A DNA stretch of 64,000 bases, from contig NZ_JAUSZI010000002.1 of NCBI RefSeq assembly GCF_030817415.1, positions 1,984,001 through 2,048,000 of the forward strand, written 5' to 3'. How positions within the stretch are numbered: the first letter of the stretch is position 1; each line of letters begins with the position of its first letter. Below the pieces are notes generated by a model. The model was not told the origin of the DNA. It saw only the letters and a list, made by a program, of their open reading frames with translations, and did not search any database. Of the stretch, positions 53,656-61,400 are shown one piece after another. The translations under genes and the position numbers were made by a program. The stretch comes from Streptomyces umbrinus (GTDB lineage: Bacteria > Actinomycetota > Actinomycetes > Streptomycetales > Streptomycetaceae).

Positions 53656-54029
53656 CGCTCACTGCCCGGGCCTCGAACGGCACAAGCGAAGACGGCACGC
53701 GCACAGCTGAGCTGGAGAGTTTCCGTAGCCATTGCCGTCACATCTCCCGTTCTACACTGCCGACCCAATACGGACTATTTCGGACACGCCGCCCGGACGT
53801 CCGCGCAGCAGACCCTATGCCGGGTGTCGCGCATTATCGCCCTACTTGCCGCGAATCAGCACCGGTACAGCTTACGTTGTACAACCCGCCATGCCTCGTC
53901 GGGGTGTCCTGCACATCACAACAACACACCGATTGGCGTCAAGATTCCTAAGGACGCCCAGAGTTGGCGTTTCCTTTGCAGACGCAGGGCCCCGTCGGAA
54001 CGTTCCGACGGGGCCCTGAGCGATTCGGG
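53656..54029. other. hopanoid operon promoter region
   Basis: This 374-bp spacer is clearly less GC-rich than its surroundings. On the minus strand a GATAAT element (complement of 53833-53838) could serve as -10, and a perfect GTTGTACAAC palindrome (53876-53885) lies upstream of it. The remainder has no gene. The terminator of the tagH-like gene lies at its distal end. Confidence 0.4.
53986..54017 (-). terminator. terminator of the tagH-like gene, perfect palindrome
   Basis: A 32-bp perfect palindrome with no loop (AGGGCCCCGTCGGAAC and its complement) lies 12 nt after the stop at 54030. No T-run follows, as is common in Streptomyces. It separates the polymer-export operon from the hopanoid operon. 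Confidence 0.8.
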
Positions 54030-54809
54030 CTACTTGCCCGTGAACTTCTCGTACTCCTTGATGACCTCGTCGGTCGGACCGTCCAGGCGCAGCTCGCCGC
54101 GCTCCAGCCACAGCACGCGGTCGCATGTGTCACGGATCGACTTGTTGTTGTGGCTGACGAGGAAGACCGTGCCCGCGCTCTTGCGCAGCTCGCGGATGCG
54201 GGCCTCGGAGCGCTTCTGGAAGGAGCGGTCGCCGGTCGCCAGGGCCTCGTCGATCATCAGGACGTCGTGGTCCTTGGCCGCCGCGATGGAGAAACGCAGG
54301 CGGGCGGCCATGCCGGAGGAGTAGGTGCGCATCGGCAGGGTGATGAAGTCGCCCTTCTCGTTGATGCCGGAGAAGTCGACGATGTCCTGGTAGCGCTCCC
54401 GGACCTGCTCGCGGGACATCCCCATGGCGAGCCCGCCGAGGATGACGTTCCGCTCGCCCGTGAGGTCGTTCATCAGGGCCGCGTTGACGCCGAGGAGCGA
54501 GGGCTGGCCATCGGTGTAGACGTGCCCCTTCTCGGCGGGGAGCAGTCCCGCGATGGCCCGCAGCAGGGTGGACTTGCCGGAGCCGTTGGAGCCGATCAGG
54601 CCGATCGCCTCGCCGCGGTAGGCCTTGAAGGACACACCCCGGACGGCGTGCACCTTGCGGACGCCACGGTCCTCGCCGCGCTTGATTATGCGGCTGAGGG
54701 CCGCGGTGGCGCTGCCCTTGCCGGTCTTGGCGCCGTTGACCCGGTAGACGATGTGCAACTCGTCCGCGATGACGGTGGGGATCTGGCCCACGGTGTTTTC
54801 CTCAGCCAC
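54030..54809 (-). CDS. ABC transporter ATP-binding protein (TagH/Wzt-like)
   Basis: The 259-residue ATPase of a polysaccharide or teichoic acid exporter has Walker A GSNGSGKST near residue 74. The signature is RTYSSGMAARLRFSIAAA near 158 and Walker B is HDVLMIDEALATGD near 178. VHAVRGVSFKAYRGEAIGLIG introduces the nucleotide domain, as in TagH. There is no long C-terminal glycan-binding domain. It overlaps the permease gene by 8 nt. It should energise export of the polymer built by this operon. Confidence 0.9.
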   Translation of the reverse strand: MAEENTVGQIPTVIADELHIVYRVNGAKTGKGSATAALSRIIKRGEDRGVRKVHAVRGVSFKAYRGEAIGLIGSNGSGKSTLLRAIAGLLPAEKGHVYTDGQPSLLGVNAALMNDLTGERNVILGGLAMGMSREQVRERYQDIVDFSGINEKGDFITLPMRTYSSGMAARLRFSIAAAKDHDVLMIDEALATGDRSFQKRSEARIRELRKSAGTVFLVSHNNKSIRDTCDRVLWLERGELRLDGPTDEVIKEYEKFTGK

Positions 54810-55731
54810 GGCCGTAGCGCTCCTCAGCCTTCCAGAAGTACACGAATCCGCCGACGGCGACGAGGAGGGCCCAGCCGGCCGAGACCGCCCACACGTGCGG
54901 GGGCAGGTTCTCGGAACCGTAACCGTCGATGAGCGCGAAGCGCATCAGGTCCATGTAGATGGCGGCCGGGTTCCACTGGAGGATGTCGGCGATCCAGGCG
55001 GGGTGCTTCTCCAGCATCACGGGGATCGAGAACATCACGCCGGACGCGTACATCCACGTACGCATCACGAACGGCATGAGCTGGGCGAGGTCCGGGGTCT
55101 TGGCGCCCATCCGGGCCACGATCATCGCGAGGCCGGTGTTGAAGAGGAACTGCAGGGCGAGCACCGGGACGATGAGGAGCCAGGACAGGCCCGGGTAGCT
55201 GCCGAAGCCGACCGCCACGACGAACAGCACGATCATCGAGAAGAGCAGCTGCTGGAGCTGCTGCAGCGAGAACGAGATCGGCAGCGCGGCACGCGGGAAG
55301 TGCAGCGCCCTGACCAGGCCGAGGTTCCCGGAGATCGCGCGGACGCCCGCCATCACCGAGCTCTGGGTGAAGGTGAAGACGAAGACGCCCGTCACCAGGA
55401 ACGGGATGTAGACCTCCTGGGGCATGCCGCGGTCGGCGCCCAGGATCAGGCCGAAGATCAGGAAGTACACGAGTGCGTTCAGCAGCGGTGTGGCCACCTG
55501 CCAGAGCTGGCCGAGCTTGGCCTGGCTGTACTGGGCGGTCAGCTTCGCCTGCGAGAAGGCAAGGATGAAGTGACGCCGTCCCCAGAGCTGGCGGACGTAC
55601 TCGACGAGTCCGGGCCGGGCGCCGCTGACGGCAAGCCCGTACTTGGCGGCGAGGTCCGCCGCGGAGAGCCCTTCATCGGGCGACGGAGGGGCGCTCACCG
55701 CGACACCGCCGTCATGCGTTGTCTCACTCAC
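54802..55731 (-). CDS. ABC transporter permease (TagG/ABC-2 type)
   Basis: The 309-residue permease has a hydrophilic N-terminus (~50 residues) and about six membrane helices. These include ATPLLNALVYFLIFGLILGADRGMPQEVYIPFLVTGVFVFTFTQ and a C-terminal WNPAAIYMDLMRFAL loop, matching ABC-2 exporters of the TagG/RfbA group. It pairs with the following ATPase gene. The S/T-rich N-terminus has no signal peptide. The transported substrate is inferred from the operon to be a phosphate-rich surface polymer. Confidence 0.9.
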   Translation of the reverse strand: MSETTHDGGVAVSAPPSPDEGLSAADLAAKYGLAVSGARPGLVEYVRQLWGRRHFILAFSQAKLTAQYSQAKLGQLWQVATPLLNALVYFLIFGLILGADRGMPQEVYIPFLVTGVFVFTFTQSSVMAGVRAISGNLGLVRALHFPRAALPISFSLQQLQQLLFSMIVLFVVAVGFGSYPGLSWLLIVPVLALQFLFNTGLAMIVARMGAKTPDLAQLMPFVMRTWMYASGVMFSIPVMLEKHPAWIADILQWNPAAIYMDLMRFALIDGYGSENLPPHVWAVSAGWALLVAVGGFVYFWKAEERYGRG

Positions 55732-55829
55732 AAGTGGAAACTTTCGTCCTCAAGATACGCAGCCTGGTCGGGCGTAGGCCAAAGCCAGGGACCGGGGTAC
55801 GGCCCGAATGCTCTCAGATTTCGAGCTTG

Positions 55830-56702
55830 TCAGATGACGGGTGGCCGGCCCAGTCTGGTCAGGCGCCATACCGTACGCCACTTCATGGGGCGCCGGGGGC
55901 CGCACGGACTGGTCCAGCCCTCCTTGAAACCACCGAACCAGGCTCTCAGCGCGGGGCGGGAGGGGCGACGGGCGAGGGTCAGCAGCATCCACACGCCGAG
56001 ATATACGGGAACCAGCGGCGCGGGCAGATTGCGACGGGCCAGCCAGACACGGTTGCGGGCGACCATCCGGTGGTAGATCGCGTGCCGCGAGGGGGCGGTC
56101 GTGGGGTGGTACAGCACCATGTCCGAGCGGTAGTCGATCATCCAGCCCGCGTCGAGGGCACGCCAGGCGAGGTCGGTCTCCTCGTGGGCGTAGAAGAACT
56201 CGTCGGGCAGTCCGCCGACCTGGCCGAGCACCTTCGTACGGACGGCGTTGGCGCCGCCGAGGAAGGTGGTGACGCGCGAGTTGCGCATCGGGTCGGAGGC
56301 GCGCAGCCGGGGCACGTGGCGGCGCTGGGTGACGCCGGTCTCGGGGTCGGCGATGCGGAAGCTGATGATGCCGAGCTCCGGGTCGGCCGCGAAGGCCTGC
56401 CGGCAGAGCTCCGCGGTGTCGTGGTTCGCGAGGAGACCGTCGTCGTCCAGGAAGAGGAGGACGTCCACGTCGGTGCCGCCGGGGCCGAACGCCTCGATGC
56501 CGACGTTGCGGCCGCCGGGGATGCCGAGGTTCTCGGCCAGCTCGACCGTCCGTACGCCCGCGGGGACGTCCGGTACGGGCGAGCCGTTGCCGACCACGAC
56601 CACCTCGACCGGGTCGCCGTCCTGCTTGGCGACCGAGTCGAGGAGGGCACGGAGTTCGTCGGGGCGGTTGCCCATGGTGATGATCACCGCGCCGACCTTC
56701 AT
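55830..56702 (-). CDS. glycosyltransferase family 2 with C-terminal extension
   Basis: The 290-residue GT-A enzyme begins KVGAVIITMGNRPDELRALLDSVAKQ and continues VEVVVVGNGSPVP. The metal-binding triad is LLFLDDDGLL near residue 85 and the acceptor-loop YAHEETDLAWRALDAGW motif is near 166. ATG 56702 is taken as start; GTG 56714, which overlaps the previous stop, is possible. It lies between the membrane CDP-alcohol transferase and the exporter genes. It probably adds a sugar to the growing polymer or its linker. Confidence 0.87.
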   Translation of the reverse strand: MKVGAVIITMGNRPDELRALLDSVAKQDGDPVEVVVVGNGSPVPDVPAGVRTVELAENLGIPGGRNVGIEAFGPGGTDVDVLLFLDDDGLLANHDTAELCRQAFAADPELGIISFRIADPETGVTQRRHVPRLRASDPMRNSRVTTFLGGANAVRTKVLGQVGGLPDEFFYAHEETDLAWRALDAGWMIDYRSDMVLYHPTTAPSRHAIYHRMVARNRVWLARRNLPAPLVPVYLGVWMLLTLARRPSRPALRAWFGGFKEGWTSPCGPRRPMKWRTVWRLTRLGRPPVI

Positions 56703-56710
56703 GGCCGTGC

Positions 56711-57490
56711 TCACTTCAGCCTGCTCGAAGCGAGGATGGACACCAGGTGCAGCACGGTCTGCAGCATCGCGATGCCGGCCAGGACCGCGACGCCGAGCCG
56801 CGAGAAGAACAGGTCGTCCCTGACCGTGTCCAGGACCGCGAGGACCAGGATCAGCAGGGAGGCCTCTATGCCGAGGACGAGCCGGTGGAACTTGAGCGCG
56901 CCGGCGGCCCGGCGGGCCAGCGCCATGCCGGACGAGCGCGGCTCGGACGCCGACTCCTGGACCGGCGCCTTGCCGGTCTGGTGCCGGGCGACACCGACGA
57001 GGTCGGTCTCGGACTTGATCAGGATCGCGCCGAGGGCGGCCAGGGTGCCGAGGAACGCCCACAGCCAGTCGATCCGCCCGGTGCCCCAGAGGTCCGCGGC
57101 GCGCAGGCCGAAGCCGACCAGGACCGCGGCGTCGCACAGGTAGGCGGCGACACGGTCGACGTACACCCCGGTCATCGAGTACTGCTTGCGCCAGCGGGCG
57201 ATCTCGCCGTCGACGCAGTCGAACAGCAGGTACAGCTGGACCATCAGTACGCCGAGCAGGGCGCCCGGGATGCCCGGCACCAGCAGGGCCGGGGCGGCGA
57301 GCACGCCGAAGACGGTCATCACGTAGGTCAGCTGGTTGGGCGTGACCCGGGTGTTCACCAGGTGCCGGTCGATGCGCAGCGAGATCTCGCGCATGTAGAG
57401 CCGGCCTCCCCAGTGCTCGCCGCTCCGCCGGTCCTTCACACCCGGAGGGTGGACGACCGGGCGGAGCTCAGCTACCGATGGCTTTTGCAT
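56711..57490 (-). CDS. CDP-alcohol phosphatidyltransferase-like membrane protein, motif incomplete
   Basis: The 259-residue integral membrane protein shows most of the CDP-alcohol phosphatidyltransferase motif: Asp91, Asp94-Gly95, Ala98-Arg99, Gly108 and Asp112. The fourth aspartate, expected at 116, is Ala. Hydrophobic segments before and after fit the six-helix fold. The family condenses CDP-activated alcohols with a second alcohol. It overlaps the dehydrogenase gene upstream by 23 nt. Loss of the fourth Asp, thought to be the catalytic base, suggests altered activity or a partner role for the intact homologue encoded three genes upstream. Confidence 0.85.
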   Translation of the reverse strand: MQKPSVAELRPVVHPPGVKDRRSGEHWGGRLYMREISLRIDRHLVNTRVTPNQLTYVMTVFGVLAAPALLVPGIPGALLGVLMVQLYLLFDCVDGEIARWRKQYSMTGVYVDRVAAYLCDAAVLVGFGLRAADLWGTGRIDWLWAFLGTLAALGAILIKSETDLVGVARHQTGKAPVQESASEPRSSGMALARRAAGALKFHRLVLGIEASLLILVLAVLDTVRDDLFFSRLGVAVLAGIAMLQTVLHLVSILASSRLK

Positions 57491-58532
57491 AGTCGGCGTA
57501 TGCGTCCCTGATCTGGTCGGTGGACAGGTCGAGGTGTTCGAGGATCGTGTAGCGGCCCGGCCGGGTCGACGGAGCGAACTCCACGACCTGGACGAACTCG
57601 TCGACGGTGAAGCCGATCTCGTCCGGCAGCACGGGGAGGCCGTGGCGGTGGAGGACCTCCGTCATGTGCCCGGCCGTCTCGTGGTCGCCCCGCAGGAACG
57701 TGGCGAACGCCCCGCCGAGGCCGCACTGCTCGCCGTGGAGGGCACTGCGCTTGGGGAAGCTGAGGTCGAACGCGTGGCTGATCTCGTGGCAGGCGCCGGA
57801 TGCCGGGCGGCTGTCGCCGGCCACCGACATCGAGATGCCGCACAGGACCAGCGCCTCGGAGAGCGTCGTCAGGAAGGCGTCGTCACCGACACCTCCCGGG
57901 TGGCGCAGCACCGCTTCAGCGGCCTGCCGGGCCATGGCGGCGGCCAGGCCGTCGACCTGCTCGCCGTTCTCCCGGTGCGACAGCTCCCAGTCGGCCACGG
58001 CGGAGATCTTGCAGATCACATCGCCGATACCGGCCCGTACGAATCGCACCGGAGCCTCGCGAATGACGTCGAGGTCGATGACGATGGCGATCGGGTTGGG
58101 CACACCGTACGAGCCGCGGCCCGCGTCGTTGTCGAGCGTGGCGACCGGGGAGCAGAGACCGTCGTTCGCCAGGTTCGTGGCCACCGCGACGAGCGGCAGG
58201 CCCACCCGCGCCGCGGCGTACTTCGCGCAGTCGATGACCTTGCCGCCGCCGAGGCCGACGACGGCGTCGTAACGGCCGGCCTTCTTGATCGAGTCGGCGA
58301 GACGGACCGCTCCGTCGATGGTGCCGTCGGCGTCGCAGAACCAGTCCGCCTCGGGGAATGCCGGGGCGAACCGCTCACGCAGGACCTTGCCGGAGCCGCC
58401 GCTGATGGCGAAGGCCAGGCGGCCGGAGGGCGCGATGCGCTGGTCGGACAGGATCGTCGCCAGATCGTCGAGCGCCCCCGGCCTGATGTCGACGACGACC
58501 GGCGAGGGGATGAGCCTCGTCAGTACTGGCAC
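57468..58532 (-). CDS. glycerol-1-phosphate dehydrogenase-like iron/zinc alcohol dehydrogenase
   Basis: The 354-residue protein belongs to the iron-containing ADH/glycerol dehydrogenase superfamily and is closest in motifs to archaeal sn-glycerol-1-phosphate dehydrogenase (EgsA/AraM). Evidence is the nucleotide loop VGLGGGKVIDCAKYAA (92-107), ATNLANDGLCSPVAT (118-132) and RAGIGDVICKISAVADW (166-182) with metal ligand Asp171. CHEISHAFD (248-256) and ALHGEQCGLG (264-273) supply His ligands. It would reduce dihydroxyacetone phosphate to glycerol-1-phosphate with NAD(P)H. It overlaps both neighbours (13 and 23 nt), so it is tightly built into the operon. The substrate is inference. Confidence 0.82.
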   Translation of the reverse strand: MPVLTRLIPSPVVVDIRPGALDDLATILSDQRIAPSGRLAFAISGGSGKVLRERFAPAFPEADWFCDADGTIDGAVRLADSIKKAGRYDAVVGLGGGKVIDCAKYAAARVGLPLVAVATNLANDGLCSPVATLDNDAGRGSYGVPNPIAIVIDLDVIREAPVRFVRAGIGDVICKISAVADWELSHRENGEQVDGLAAAMARQAAEAVLRHPGGVGDDAFLTTLSEALVLCGISMSVAGDSRPASGACHEISHAFDLSFPKRSALHGEQCGLGGAFATFLRGDHETAGHMTEVLHRHGLPVLPDEIGFTVDEFVQVVEFAPSTRPGRYTILEHLDLSTDQIRDAYADYAKAIGS

Positions 58533-59272
58533 GCGATCTCACGTCCCTTGGCGAGGTCGTCGTGGTTGTCGATCTCGACCCACTTGACGTCGCCGATGGG
58601 GGCCACGTCGATGCGGAAGCCGCGGTTCACGAGCTCCTGGTAGCCGTGCTCGTAGAACTGCTGGGGGTCGGTCTCGAAGACCGTCTTCAGCGCGTCGGCC
58701 AGCTCGTCGGCCGCGTCGCCCTCGATGAGGGTGACGCCGATGTACTCACCGGTCGCCTCGGCCGGGTCCATCAGCTTGGTGATCTTGGTCATGCCGCCCT
58801 CGGGGCCGACGACGACCTTCATCTCCTCGTCGGCGAGGGACTTCACCGTGTCGAGGGCGAGGATGATCTTCTTGCCGTCGCCGCGGGCGGCGAGCAGCGT
58901 CTTCTCGACGGAGACCGGGTGCACGGTGTCGCCGTTGGCGAGGATCACCGAGTGCTTGATCGCGTCACGGCCGCACCACAGGGAGTAGGCGTTGTTCCAC
59001 TCCTCGGCCTTGTCGTTGTCGATCAGGGTGATCTTGACGCCGTACTTCTGCTCCAGCGCCTCGCGACGCTCGTAGACGGCTTCCTTGCGGTAACCGACGA
59101 TGATCGCGACCTCGGTCAGGCCGATCTCGGCGAAGTTGCCGAGCGTGAGGTCGAGCACGGTGATGCTGTCCTCGTTGCCCTCGGGTCCCACCGGCACCAG
59201 TGCCTTGGGCAGGGTGTCGGTGTAGGGGCGCAGACGCCGTCCGGCGCCGGCAGCCAGCACGAGGCCGATCAT
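58520..59272 (-). CDS. phospho-alcohol/sugar nucleotidyltransferase
   Basis: The 250-residue NTP-transferase starts MIGLVLAAGAGRRLRPYTDTLPKALVPVGP, with the G-x-G-x-R loop and the catalytic Lys in PKAL. It continues VILANGDTVHPVSVEKTLL, where Asp binds Mg. Its size and shape resemble phosphocholine and inositol-phosphate cytidylyltransferases (LicC-like) more than hexose enzymes. In this operon it plausibly activates glycerol-1-phosphate or another alcohol phosphate with CTP for the CDP-alcohol transferases. It overlaps the dehydrogenase gene by 13 nt. Confidence 0.83.
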   Translation of the reverse strand: MIGLVLAAGAGRRLRPYTDTLPKALVPVGPEGNEDSITVLDLTLGNFAEIGLTEVAIIVGYRKEAVYERREALEQKYGVKITLIDNDKAEEWNNAYSLWCGRDAIKHSVILANGDTVHPVSVEKTLLAARGDGKKIILALDTVKSLADEEMKVVVGPEGGMTKITKLMDPAEATGEYIGVTLIEGDAADELADALKTVFETDPQQFYEHGYQELVNRGFRIDVAPIGDVKWVEIDNHDDLAKGREIACQY

Positions 59273-61065
59273 GCGGGTTCTCCTTCATCGTGTACGGCGG
59301 GTGCGCCGAGTTTGTGGGCGGTCACCCAGAAGCGGATGCTCTCGACGAGCACCACGAGCGCCACGGCCACGGCGAGAGCCGTGAGCGCGACCTTGAAATC
59401 TGTGGCGGTGAGCAGCGCGGCCAGGACGGTGACCAGCAGCGTCCTGCCTTCGTGCCCGCCGATCGCCCGCACCAGCCAGTGCGGCGGCGCGCCGGCGTTG
59501 CCGCGGATGCGGTACACCGTGTCGTAGTGATGGTAGGCGACGGCCGCCACCAGCCCGAAAGCCGCGGGAAGGGCTCCGTTCACATCGGCTTTGGCCGCCA
59601 GTACCAGAACGGTCCCGTATTCGGCCGCCCGGTAGAACGGCGGAACCAGCCAGTCCAGGGCACCCTTCAGGGGCCGCTGGAGGGCCACGGGCGACAGCAG
59701 GACGTACACGCCGGCGCCCAGGGCGGGCCACCAACTGCCGTACGGGGAAAGCCAGGAGGCGCCCACGACGAGTGCGCCGGCGACCAGGGCGACGGCGGCC
59801 GGGCCGCTGAGGCGTACGCCACGCGTCAGGCGGGCCAGGAACTCGGCGAGCGGACCGGAGTCGGTGAGGTCGGCCAGGGCCTGGGCGGCGCGGTCCGTGC
59901 GCTGTGCCTTGCGGGTCAGGGACCTGAGCACCCGGCCCGCCGTCGTGTACGTCGCCGCGAAGGCGCAGCCGATCAGCAGCACGTAGAAGGTGATGCGGGG
60001 CGTCGTGACCGCCGTGAGGACGGCGATCATCGCCCAGCGCTCGCCGATGGGCAGCACGATCATGCGGCGCAGCCAGACCGTCCAGCCGACGCTGTCGAGC
60101 CTGCCGGAAAGGGCCGCGGTGGGGCTGGTGTTGGCAGTGGCGTCGTGGTTCGCCTCGTTGAAGGAGAAGTCGACGACGTGTCGGCAGGTCTGCAGAACCA
60201 TCGCGCCGAGGGCGAGCGCCCATACGTCGTCACCGCCGCGGGCCGCACCGAGGGCGAGGCCCGCGTAGTAGGCGTACTCCTTGGCGCGGTCGAAGGTCGC
60301 GTCGAGCCAGGCGCCGAGCGTGGAGTACTGCAGGGAGTAGCGGGCGAGCTGGCCGTCCGTGCAGTCGAGGACGAAGGAGAAGAGGAGCAGCAGTCCGGCG
60401 GCGACGTAGCCGGCACGGGTGCCGGTCGCCGCGCAGCCCGCCGCGATCAGCGCGGTGATCAGCGAGGCCGTGGTGACCTGGTTCGGCGTGAAGCCGCGGC
60501 GGGCGCACCAGCGGGCGAGGTAGCGGGAGTACGGGCTGATGCAGTACGTCGTGAAGAAGCCGTCGCGGGACTTCACGGCCGTACGCAGCCGGATCGCCTC
60601 GTCGTCCACGACGGAGACGGCCTGCCGGGCCTCGTTGCGGGCCTGCGGGTCCCTCGGAACCTCGGCGACGAGTTCGCCGAGCTCGGGGCGGTGCAGGTCG
60701 GTGTCGAGGACCTCCGCGATCCGCTCGGCGAGGATGCCGACCACCACAGAGCCGTTCGAGGCGTCGTCGGAGGCGGTGCGCAGCGCGCGGGTCAGCGCCG
60801 GACGGGCCGCGGGCCGGGCGGTGACGGCACCGGGGATCGCGGCGGCGTCGAAGCGCGGGTCGGTCAGGCCGAGCCGCAGCGCGTGGACGTGCCCCACGAA
60901 GCGGGCGTCGACGACGGCGACCCGCTGGTTCGCGGGGACGGCGGCGAGGAGTGTCTCGGCGTCGGCCGCGTCAGTGGCGACCCGCACGTCGAAGCCGAGC
61001 GACCGGAGATCGTTCTCGAGCGACGACCCGGGGACCGGCTGACCGGTGAGGATGGCGGTCGACAG
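59269..61065 (-). CDS. DUF5941/CDP-alcohol phosphatidyltransferase fusion, likely CTG start
   Basis: The ~598-residue protein has a soluble N-terminal domain of ~190 residues (DUF5941-like, nucleotidyltransferase-like strands). A membrane CDP-alcohol phosphatidyltransferase domain follows with the full motif Asp234, Asp237-Gly238, Ala241-Arg242, Gly251, Asp255, Asp259. The C-terminal ~300 residues hold many further helices. A GTG at 60987 would cut into the first conserved strand. Twenty-six in-frame codons upstream (LSTAILTGQPVPGSSL) read as a proper beginning, starting with CTG at 61063-61065 after AGAGGAG. It is the first gene of the operon, overlapping the next by 4 nt. Confidence 0.82.
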   Translation of the reverse strand: MSTAILTGQPVPGSSLENDLRSLGFDVRVATDAADAETLLAAVPANQRVAVVDARFVGHVHALRLGLTDPRFDAAAIPGAVTARPAARPALTRALRTASDDASNGSVVVGILAERIAEVLDTDLHRPELGELVAEVPRDPQARNEARQAVSVVDDEAIRLRTAVKSRDGFFTTYCISPYSRYLARWCARRGFTPNQVTTASLITALIAAGCAATGTRAGYVAAGLLLLFSFVLDCTDGQLARYSLQYSTLGAWLDATFDRAKEYAYYAGLALGAARGGDDVWALALGAMVLQTCRHVVDFSFNEANHDATANTSPTAALSGRLDSVGWTVWLRRMIVLPIGERWAMIAVLTAVTTPRITFYVLLIGCAFAATYTTAGRVLRSLTRKAQRTDRAAQALADLTDSGPLAEFLARLTRGVRLSGPAAVALVAGALVVGASWLSPYGSWWPALGAGVYVLLSPVALQRPLKGALDWLVPPFYRAAEYGTVLVLAAKADVNGALPAAFGLVAAVAYHHYDTVYRIRGNAGAPPHWLVRAIGGHEGRTLLVTVLAALLTATDFKVALTALAVAVALVVLVESIRFWVTAHKLGAPAVHDEGEPA

Positions 61066-61164
61066 GACGAACTCACTCCTCTGGGTTCCGGCGTACGCCG
61101 ACGCCGGGCATGTGCGTGGTGGGGGGCGCCCCAGGCCAGGAACGGCCGGGCGGCGTGTCGGCAG

Positions 61165-61170
61165 AGGCTA
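61165..61170 (-). promoter_or_regulatory. candidate -10 of the polymer operon
   Basis: TAGCCT on the minus strand fits TANNNT and lies 20 bp downstream of the PHO box, so the box would take the -35 position. This is the usual geometry of PhoP-activated promoters. The leader would be about 95 nt. Confidence 0.55.
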
Positions 61171-61190
61171 TCGGATGATGGGAACGGACC

Positions 61191-61212
61191 GTTCACCGGC
61201 CGTTCACGGCCC
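61191..61212 (+). promoter_or_regulatory. PHO box (PhoP binding site)
   Basis: Two consecutive 11-bp direct repeat units, GTTCACCGGCC (61191-61201) and GTTCACGGCCC (61202-61212), match the Streptomyces PhoP operator (GTTCACC repeated every 11 bp) almost perfectly. The box lies upstream of the polymer operon. Confidence 0.85.
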
Positions 61213-61386
61213 GATCAACAGGGTCTGCTGTGCCGCGTCCGCCGCGATCATCATCGGGGATCCGGGCCCCGGCCCACAAACCACGGCTGATTCCACCGCA
61301 ATTCACGGCATAGCTCTCGTCCCGGTCCTCGTGGGCGTGTGCTCCTCCTCGTGACGCGCACCGGTCCGGCCGCGCGGGGACCGGCA

Positions 61387-61392
61387 TAGGGT
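61387..61392 (+). promoter_or_regulatory. candidate -10 of a near-leaderless galE transcript
   Basis: TAGGGT lies 8 nt before the ATG at 61401, and no ribosome-binding site is present. Spacing agrees with transcription starting at or within 2 nt of the ATG. Confidence 0.45.
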
Positions 61393-61400
61393 TGGCGTCC

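Larger units (their letters stand above)
61066..61400. other. divergent promoter region, polymer operon versus galE
   Basis: The 335-bp spacer contains the PHO box, a minus-strand -10 (61165-61170) and the galE promoter at its right end. No gene is present. Confidence 0.65.
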
